Shown piece after piece: positions 58,541 to 64,000 of a DNA stretch of 64,000 nt. A program made the translations under genes and the position numbers. The stretch is from NCBI RefSeq assembly GCF_000482845.1, contig NZ_KI519513.1:1032-65031 (forward strand), given 5' to 3'. Source of the stretch: Anaerobiospirillum succiniciproducens DSM 6400 (lineage in GTDB: Bacteria; Pseudomonadota; Gammaproteobacteria; Enterobacterales; Succinivibrionaceae). The notes below the pieces were generated by a model. It searched no databases. It was not told the DNA's origin and was given only the letters and a program-made list of their open reading frames with translations. The stretch's first letter is position 1; each line of letters starts with the position of its first letter.

Positions 58541-58622
58541 TGATAGTTCCTTTGTTGATTTAACTTAGATTCAAAAGATAAGGTCTAGCCTGTTCTTCTG
58601 AGCATCTTAATTTAGCTAAAGC

Positions 58623-58907
58623 TTACTTAGCTTCAGCCTGAGCAGTAGCAGCTTCCATCTGAGCCTTCTGCTCAGCGATTAAGTCCTCAAGACGCTCTTT
58701 TTGAGCCTCAAGCTCTTCAAGAGTCATGGAGCTGCAAGCGCTGCTCTCTTGGCAAGAGCCAGTGTCTTTGCTCTGATCTTGTGGGCAAATGCCAAGGTTC
58801 TTTAAACGTGAGTCAATAGACTCCTTGTTTTGCTCATAGATCTTGTAACCTACGACACCAGCAACAATACCTGCTGCCAGGCCGATGAAAATGTTTCGAT
58901 CGATCAT
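58623..58907 (-). CDS. Small membrane-anchored Cys-containing coiled-coil protein
   Basis: A 94-residue protein of unknown family. Residues about 5-22 (NIFIGLAAGIVAGVVGYKIY) form a small-residue-rich transmembrane helix resembling that of the neighbouring 72-residue protein. A segment with three cysteines follows (about 41-58, GICPQ, GSCQE, SACSS), a possible metal site, and then a C-terminal coiled coil (about 60-94, EELEAQKERLEDLIAEQ). GGGGA lies 6 nt before the ATG. It lies 285 nt after the P-type ATPase gene in the same orientation. A membrane anchor plus cysteines plus coiled coil suggests a scaffold or metal-handling accessory, which is inference. Confidence 0.7.
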   Translation of the reverse strand: MIDRNIFIGLAAGIVAGVVGYKIYEQNKESIDSRLKNLGICPQDQSKDTGSCQESSACSSMTLEELEAQKERLEDLIAEQKAQMEAATAQAEAK

Positions 58908-59198
58908 GTATATCCCCTGTGCCTACAGCTAAGTAAAGAGATCTTGCTGTAGACGGTTAGAACTGCCACTAACATGACAGCAAATGGCGGACTTGCGTCC
59001 AAAAGTAGCTACTGCAAAGCAGTAGACTAACTATTCTGTTGCATGCGCCACCTAGCTAAGAGGCCTATGGCTTGCTTTTCCTTTAGCTTTAGATTGGCCT
59101 TAGGCTTTAGCTTGCACTGGCGGTGATGCATAGCGCGGCGCTTTATGATGCTGCTATGCATCATGGTTTTACTCAATGATGCAGCTAGCAGCGTGGTA

Positions 59199-61595
59199 TT
59201 ACTCACGGGTCTTTTGTTTGCGCAAGAGACGGGTGGAGTTGAGCACTACGCCTAAGGTTGAGGCGTTATGAATAATGGATGAGAACAATGGGTTGATAAA
59301 ACCTAAAGCACCCATGGTCATCGCTGCAGTATTGATAGCTACGGTGGCGGCAAAGTTCTGCTGCACAATACGCATGGTACGCTTGCCAAGAGAGATGAAC
59401 TCTGGCAGCTTTAATGGATCTTCACTATTGATAGTGACGTCCGCTGTTTCCATAGCAGTATCGGTACAGCCTGAACCCATAGCTACACCTACATCGGCAT
59501 AAGCAAGTGCTGGCGCATCGTTGACGCCATCACCTACCATTAATACCGAAGAGCGACGTTGCGCATCGGTGACAAAACCAGCCTTATCCTCTGGCATAAC
59601 CTCAGCCTCATAACGATCTAGGCCTAATGACTTTGCGATCTGGCTGGCTGTGGTCTTGTTATCACCGGTGAGCATGACGATCTCATCTACTCCTGAGTAG
59701 CGCAGACGGTTAATAGCACGCTTAAAGTCAGGACGAATTGGATCAGATGACTCAATTACACCGATAAGCTCGCCATTGGCAGCTACATAGATAAAGGAGC
59801 TTGCAGCGCTGCTGCGCTTTTCTTCAAAGTCAGCTACACCGCTAATATCCTTTTCGACCATGAAGCGACGGGAGCCTACGATAACCTCACCACCTGGGAA
59901 GGATCCGTAACTCTCAATATCTGCCTCAATACCACGTGCAATCACATTGCGGGTTTCAAGATTACGTGGAGAGACTATATTGCGCTCTTTAGCCGCCTCA
60001 AGTACTGCAATAGCCATTGGGTGGGATGAATATGCCTCTACAGCTGCAGCTAAAGCTAAGACGGTCTTTTCGTCATACTTAGATGTAACGGCGATGTGGT
60101 TGATCTCTGGGCGGCCTTTGGTGATGGTGCCAGTCTTATCTAACACCACAGTATCCACAGAAGCAGCCTGTTCAATGAAGCTACCGCCCTTGACTAAAAT
60201 GCCATCGCTAGCTAAACGTGAAATAGCAGCTGACATGGCAGTAGCAGTAGAGAGCTTGAGACCACATGAGAAGTCAATAAAGAGCATGTTTAACACACGC
60301 TGCAGATCTCTAGTGGCCAGATACACTACGGCTGCTGCAATAAAGGACACCGGCACTAAAGATGCGGCCATGCGGTTTGCATAGTTTTGGATTGGAGCAC
60401 GACGGGAGTGCGCATCCTCAACCATATGCACGATACGAGCAAGTGAGGTGTCATCACCTACTTTCTCAACTCTGACCTTGATATCGCCTAGACGAATATT
60501 GGTACCAGCAAAAACCTTATCGCCCACTTGCTTGGAGACTGGGGCAGATTCACCGGTGATGGCTGCCTGATCTACAGCTGCTGAGCCGTGGATAATCTCA
60601 CCATCAACACAGATTTTTTCACCATTGTGAATACATACGGTCATGCCGGGGCTGATGGAATCTACTGACACCTTACGCTCAAAGCCATCTGCATCAGGTA
60701 GCCATACCTCTTGAGTGTCTAGTGACACTAAATCGGAGATGTTCTTACGGGCACGCTTAGCAGCTAAAGTAGTTAAGCCCTCAGCAAAGTGCGAAATAGC
60801 TAATAAGCTTAAAGATGACTCAGGCTTACCTGCAGCAATAGAAGCTGCAATCGCCGTCACGGTTAAGGTCTCAGCATTAGGACGCTTTTGAGCAAAGGCC
60901 TCTTTAATACCGGAATTTAACAGATCGCGTGACATCCATAAGATAAGACCCGAGCGCAGCCATGAGGTGGCGGTATATAAAGTTGGATTGACGCGGCGGA
61001 CAAGCTCAAAAGCACCTAAGCAGAGCAATGAGCTAATGGCACCGCGCTTGTGCTCTTCGTACTCACGTGAAATCTCATCGCCCTTGCTCTCAGAGGAGTT
61101 ATTGCCAACTACAGCACTAACAAGTGAGGAGAGTAGTCCACGCTTTGCTTGTGGGGCAGCCGCACTTGAACTATGGCCAGTTACTGCAAATGCATCACCT
61201 GCCACCGCAATAGCACTACCTGCTTTGCCAATTAAGTCTTTGATGATATTGGAGTACAGCGCCTTTTGAATGGCAAGACGTGAAACCCCATCAGACAGTT
61301 GTACCTTAACCATGGAGTTTGCCTTTGAGTAAAAGGCTGATTTAACACCATCTAAGGCACGGAGTTTTGCCTCCAACCGAGCAGCATCTAAAGAGTGCTC
61401 TAAAGTTGGAACCTTATAAGCGACAACTTGCATATTTGCCTCTACAAACCCCCGCAGCAATAAAAAAAACCGTAGCAGCGAGATTTGGATACATAAGAAC
61501 CAAATTACAGCTGCTGTTGCGTAACTTACGAGTACCTTCAAGGCGACAGCCATGAAGGCTTGTATCAGATAGTACTCGTAGAGCCTACGCATCAT
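59199..61595 (-). CDS. P1B-type metal-transporting ATPase, SCG motif (P1B-6/FezB-like)
   Basis: Heavy-metal P-type ATPase of 798 residues. The N-terminus is Arg-containing (MMRRLYEYYLIQ) with a hydrophobic stretch (about 10-50). A degenerate HMA-like domain without the CxxC pair follows (about 55-120). The core is intact: AAITGESAPVSK (actuator), DKTGTITKG with the phosphorylated Asp about residue 486, SSHPMAIA (the HP motif of P1B pumps), MLTGDNKTT, and MVGDGVNDAPALA. The metal-selectivity helix reads DFSCGLKLS (Cys about 444), not the CPC of copper/zinc pumps; SC-type motifs mark the P1B-6 group that includes ferrosome FezB. AGGA precedes a cluster of ATGs; 61595 has the best spacing. It sits between HMA-like and small membrane genes. 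Confidence 0.85.
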   Translation of the reverse strand: MMRRLYEYYLIQAFMAVALKVLVSYATAAVIWFLCIQISLLRFFLLLRGFVEANMQVVAYKVPTLEHSLDAARLEAKLRALDGVKSAFYSKANSMVKVQLSDGVSRLAIQKALYSNIIKDLIGKAGSAIAVAGDAFAVTGHSSSAAAPQAKRGLLSSLVSAVVGNNSSESKGDEISREYEEHKRGAISSLLCLGAFELVRRVNPTLYTATSWLRSGLILWMSRDLLNSGIKEAFAQKRPNAETLTVTAIAASIAAGKPESSLSLLAISHFAEGLTTLAAKRARKNISDLVSLDTQEVWLPDADGFERKVSVDSISPGMTVCIHNGEKICVDGEIIHGSAAVDQAAITGESAPVSKQVGDKVFAGTNIRLGDIKVRVEKVGDDTSLARIVHMVEDAHSRRAPIQNYANRMAASLVPVSFIAAAVVYLATRDLQRVLNMLFIDFSCGLKLSTATAMSAAISRLASDGILVKGGSFIEQAASVDTVVLDKTGTITKGRPEINHIAVTSKYDEKTVLALAAAVEAYSSHPMAIAVLEAAKERNIVSPRNLETRNVIARGIEADIESYGSFPGGEVIVGSRRFMVEKDISGVADFEEKRSSAASSFIYVAANGELIGVIESSDPIRPDFKRAINRLRYSGVDEIVMLTGDNKTTASQIAKSLGLDRYEAEVMPEDKAGFVTDAQRRSSVLMVGDGVNDAPALAYADVGVAMGSGCTDTAMETADVTINSEDPLKLPEFISLGKRTMRIVQQNFAATVAINTAAMTMGALGFINPLFSSIIHNASTLGVVLNSTRLLRKQKTRE

Positions 61596-62138
61596 TACCA
61601 TCTTTCCTCAAAGACACACTTTGCCCATCAAAGCTTTTGCCTTTGCCTTAGCCTTGGCTATGCGTTGGCATTAGCATTGGCATTGGCCTTTTGGTAAGGC
61701 TACGGCCGTTATTTGGCCATTGCCTTAGGCATTAGCTGTGGCCTTGAGCTATTCTGCGCTGCACCTAGCAATGGCGCTCATGCGACTGTGCAGTTGTGCT
61801 GAGTGTATGGAGCGCTGTTGCTTGGCGACATAACTTAGTTTCACAGCAATTGTTGGTAGCTAGCCACTCTAGGCTTAAATTGGGGAAGCCTAGAGGGCCT
61901 TTCCATGGCTTCTAGCCCTTAGCTTTTGGCCTTGGCTTTTGGCTTTAGGCTTTAGGCTTTTTTGCCTAAGGTCGGCGCGGTAGCTGTTCTTTGCTAAAGG
62001 CAAAAGACTTGTCTTTTGAAATTAGTAAGGAGCAATGCTGTTGGAGCTACCCTTTTTTGGGGGAATGGCTGTGAAACTGCTGTCTTTGTTGTGGTTTTGA
62101 AGTAATGATCTTGTGTCGGGAGAAAATCTTAAGTGCGA
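61596..62138. other. Spacer within the metal-transport cluster
   Basis: No gene in about 540 bases. It is made largely of TTGGC/TTAGGC-rich low-complexity sequence (for example 61640-61700 and 61920-61965), apparently decayed short tandem repeats. Continuous transcription from the HMA genes to the ATPase is possible but not shown. Confidence 0.5.
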
Positions 62139-62741
62139 TTAGTCTTGTTTGTTTTCTGTTGCCACATCACGGTGGGATTGACGTAATAACAGTCCCATAC
62201 CCCAGAACAAGACTTGAGTGGCTGATGGACGATCGCCACTAATTACGATGCGGTAAACACCGTAGCCGATAAAGGCCATACCAATGACGCGGCTAAAGAA
62301 GAGCGGTTCAGTGTGGTTTAAGAACTGCTTTAGATTGTCGATAGCTGCGCGAGCTTCATCATTGATGCGGTTAGAAGCACCAATCATGGAGCTTGGAATT
62401 AAACTCTTTTCGTGCTGAGCATGCTCACCAGTTAAGTAGTGAGAGAGGCTTTCAAAGAAGTCACGGGCCTCACTCTCAGAGCAAGTATAAGTTGCGGTAA
62501 GCGAGCCAGTAATTGGATTGACCTTACATGAGGTGATGTACTCAACAGCACTAATGGCCTCTTCTACGCTCTTGCAGCCTTCAGCACCTAAGTTTTTTAA
62601 GGCTTTAGAGGTGTAGCGACGGCGGCCTACAATGGAGTGAGCGATGATAAGTCCATTGCCTTCACCACCAAATAACGCTCCAACGATTCTTCGAATAGAT
62701 GAACCGGCCTTAATGCCTAGTACGATTCCTAAATCTGACAT
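62139..62741 (-). CDS. HMA-like membrane protein of the P-type ATPase cluster
   Basis: A 200-residue protein. Residues about 32-105 resemble a divergent HMA_2-type domain (HSIVGRRRYTSKALKN, later VNPITGSLTATYT) without the metal-binding CxxC. One or two C-terminal hydrophobic segments follow (about 150-190, FFSRVIGMAFIGYGVYRIVI and VLFWGMGLLL). The start at 62741 has GAGGG 6 nt upstream and lies one nucleotide past the stop of the preceding HMA gene, so the two are translationally coupled. The same PITGS/DITGS fold element recurs in the partner gene. It is probably a membrane accessory of the ATPase. Ferrosome operons include an HMA-bearing membrane protein beside the pump; correspondence is inferred only. 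Confidence 0.75.
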   Translation of the reverse strand: MSDLGIVLGIKAGSSIRRIVGALFGGEGNGLIIAHSIVGRRRYTSKALKNLGAEGCKSVEEAISAVEYITSCKVNPITGSLTATYTCSESEARDFFESLSHYLTGEHAQHEKSLIPSSMIGASNRINDEARAAIDNLKQFLNHTEPLFFSRVIGMAFIGYGVYRIVISGDRPSATQVLFWGMGLLLRQSHRDVATENKQD

Positions 62742-62742
62742 G

Positions 62743-63048
62743 CTATGCCCTCGCCTTGTGTAATTTTTCGTGAGCAAGCAAGAGAAGCTCTGTTAAAAAC
62801 TTATCTTTGCTTACCTTTTCAGTTTCGTAATGTATCAGGACTGATCCTGTAATGTCGTTAATCTTGTATGACGAAATGGCACCAACGCTTTTAAGCTGCT
62901 CTTCAACTTGACGTCTTAAATCAGCATCCGTCTTGAGAGCCTTGCAGATAACTCGCAAGCGCCCTGGAATAAGCGAAGCTACCTCGACCTGACTTACGAT
63001 ATAGTTGGCCTTGGTCTTCGCTGGAATCAGTGATTTGAGTAAGCTCAT
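62743..63048 (-). CDS. HMA_2-like small protein, first gene of the P-type ATPase cluster
   Basis: A 101-residue soluble protein. Residues about 20-80 have the HMA_2 pattern: VASLIPGRLRVICKAL (the PGRxR strand), a helix QVEEQLKSVGAIS, and INDITGSVLIHYE. The copper-chaperone CxxC is absent, so direct soft-metal binding is not expected. GAGG lies 5 nt before the ATG at 63048. The stop overlaps the start region of the next gene (1-nt gap), indicating coupled translation. It is the promoter-proximal gene of the cluster; I see no clear Fur box in the upstream 150 bases. Confidence 0.8.
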   Translation of the reverse strand: MSLLKSLIPAKTKANYIVSQVEVASLIPGRLRVICKALKTDADLRRQVEEQLKSVGAISSYKINDITGSVLIHYETEKVSKDKFLTELLLLAHEKLHKARA

Positions 63049-64000
63049 GGAACCTCAAATAATCTTATTGCCTACATTAAGCTGTAGGTACTAGTTCTGC
63101 TTACTAACTAGATACAGAACTTTTTATCCTATATTAAAGTATAAACTATTTTTTACTAAAGGTTATCTATAACTAACTATGGTTGCACTAGATTAACACA
63201 AAAGACCCTTGGCTACCTATTACCAACAAAACTAAATTGCCTGTCAGCGCATACTTTTAAAATTTTCTGATAAGTATCGCATTTAACAATTTAAGCATAG
63301 CGCAAATTTAGATATTTTAATTACCATTCATAAGACAATTTTGCGCAAGTACCCCAAAAACTCTGCACTAAAACTAAGCCTCTTCCGCTAATTAGAGTAT
63401 GCAATAATTTGCAAGCAATGCGGCTATACTGCCCTCAAAGCACCACTAAATTCGATCACAAAATACGCAATGCAACTAATCCCCATCTTAGTGACGAGTA
63501 TTGGCCTTGGTCTTCGATGCTTAGCCGCTAACATGCCCACTCTCGTCTGACGCACTTGCGATAGCATCATTGCGCTGGAGGTTCTATCCTTACTCATGAG
63601 CTGCTTAGCTTATCTGCTACTAGACCAAGCTATGCTGCGGCAAAGGAGTATGCCTAGTCTATATGCTGATTTTGCGGCAAACGATCTTAAGTAAGCCCCG
63701 TGCGCTATAATATGCGCCTATTGCTAAGCGGCGCTGCTTGATGAGCTGACTTGACACGCTTGTGTCTTAGCTAATTTGACGCCCCCGCGTCTTAGCTGAT
63801 TGGACGCACTTGTGTTTTGCTGATTGGACGCCATCGCGTCGCAGCTGATTTGATGCGATTGTGCTTTAGCTAATTGGACGCACTTGTGTCTTTGCTGATT
63901 GGACGCGCTTGACTCTTAGAGCTCGCTTGCCTTGATGGTTGACTGTGTTATGGGCAGCCTATTGAGGCGTTGATGATGTAGCTTGCGCTGAACGTGAGTT
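63049..64000. other. Gene-free right end of the window
   Basis: Upstream region of the metal cluster (AT-rich, about 63050-63350), then DNA without ORFs, then the 25-bp repeat array at 63744-63918. Any gene beyond the edge is not visible. Confidence 0.5.
63744..63918. repeat. 25-bp tandem array of hairpin-forming units, seven copies
   Basis: Seven contiguous units of 24-25 bp, each starting GCTGA or GCTAA. Most contain a 5-bp inverted repeat around four bases, for example GACACgcttGTGTC, GACGCccccGCGTC and GACGCcatcGCGTC. There are no unique spacers of CRISPR type. Confidence 0.85.

Noticed and set aside
63744-63918. CRISPR array
   Set aside because: Units are contiguous with no unique spacers, diverge from each other, and no cas genes are in the window.

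Overview
The window reads as a chromosomal segment of a fermentative, anaerobic, motile gammaproteobacterium. The best guess is Succinivibrionaceae (Anaerobiospirillum/Succinivibrio-like). This rests on Enterobacteria/Aeromonas-type housekeeping genes (glnE, ygiM, rpsU, tsaD, folB, folK, uppP, cca, rnd, rlmJ, hinT, lpxL, dsbB), an aspartase plus DcuA C4-dicarboxylate exchanger suited to succinate fermentation, NhaB, and a tandem flagellin array. The genus is inferred from gene content only. Coding density is low: many spacers of 0.4-2 kb carry no ORF but do carry hairpins, terminators and decayed tandem repeats.

Layout. 0.5-2.6 kb: ridA and a PatB/MalY C-S lyase. 3.0-10.7 kb: a Leloir galactose module, galE-galT-galK on the minus strand with GalR divergent. 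Four copies of the 14-bp palindrome TGTAAACGTTTACA form two pairs, one upstream of galE and one orphan pair beyond galK. 11.4-18.4 kb: an LpxL-type acyltransferase, a small lipoprotein, glnE with a Ser/Asn-rich hinge insert, and ygiM. 18.8-23.1 kb: an ExeA/GspA-like AAA+ membrane protein with a small membrane partner, and a HAD protein with Gln/Met repeats. 24.9-31.0 kb: rpsU, tsaD, folB-folK, uppP and cca, a loosened form of the E. coli ygiM-cca-bacA-folB-tsaD-rpsU neighbourhood.

31.6-35.9 kb: four tandem flagellin genes whose ends are nearly identical and whose centres differ (poly-Gly, Pro-rich or ordinary). 36.6-43.1 kb: nhaB and aspA-dcuA. 45-48.7 kb: dsbB, rnd and rlmJ. 49.1-50.9 kb: an ISAs1-family insertion sequence carrying a nested 142-bp MITE-like element with a perfect 10-bp target duplication. 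51-56.6 kb: an exported protein of unknown function, a YheS-type ABC-F protein, an LpoB-like lipoprotein and hinT.

57.4-63.0 kb holds the most interesting content. One item is a 59-residue stand-alone protein equivalent to the glycyl-radical C-terminus of anaerobic ribonucleotide reductase. Next to it is a minus-strand cluster of two HMA-like proteins, a P1B ATPase with an unusual SCG transmembrane motif, and two small Gly-rich membrane proteins, ending in a strong terminator. That cluster resembles the ferrosome (fez) iron-storage organelle type. The window ends in a 25-bp repeat array whose units encode small hairpins with apparent compensatory changes.
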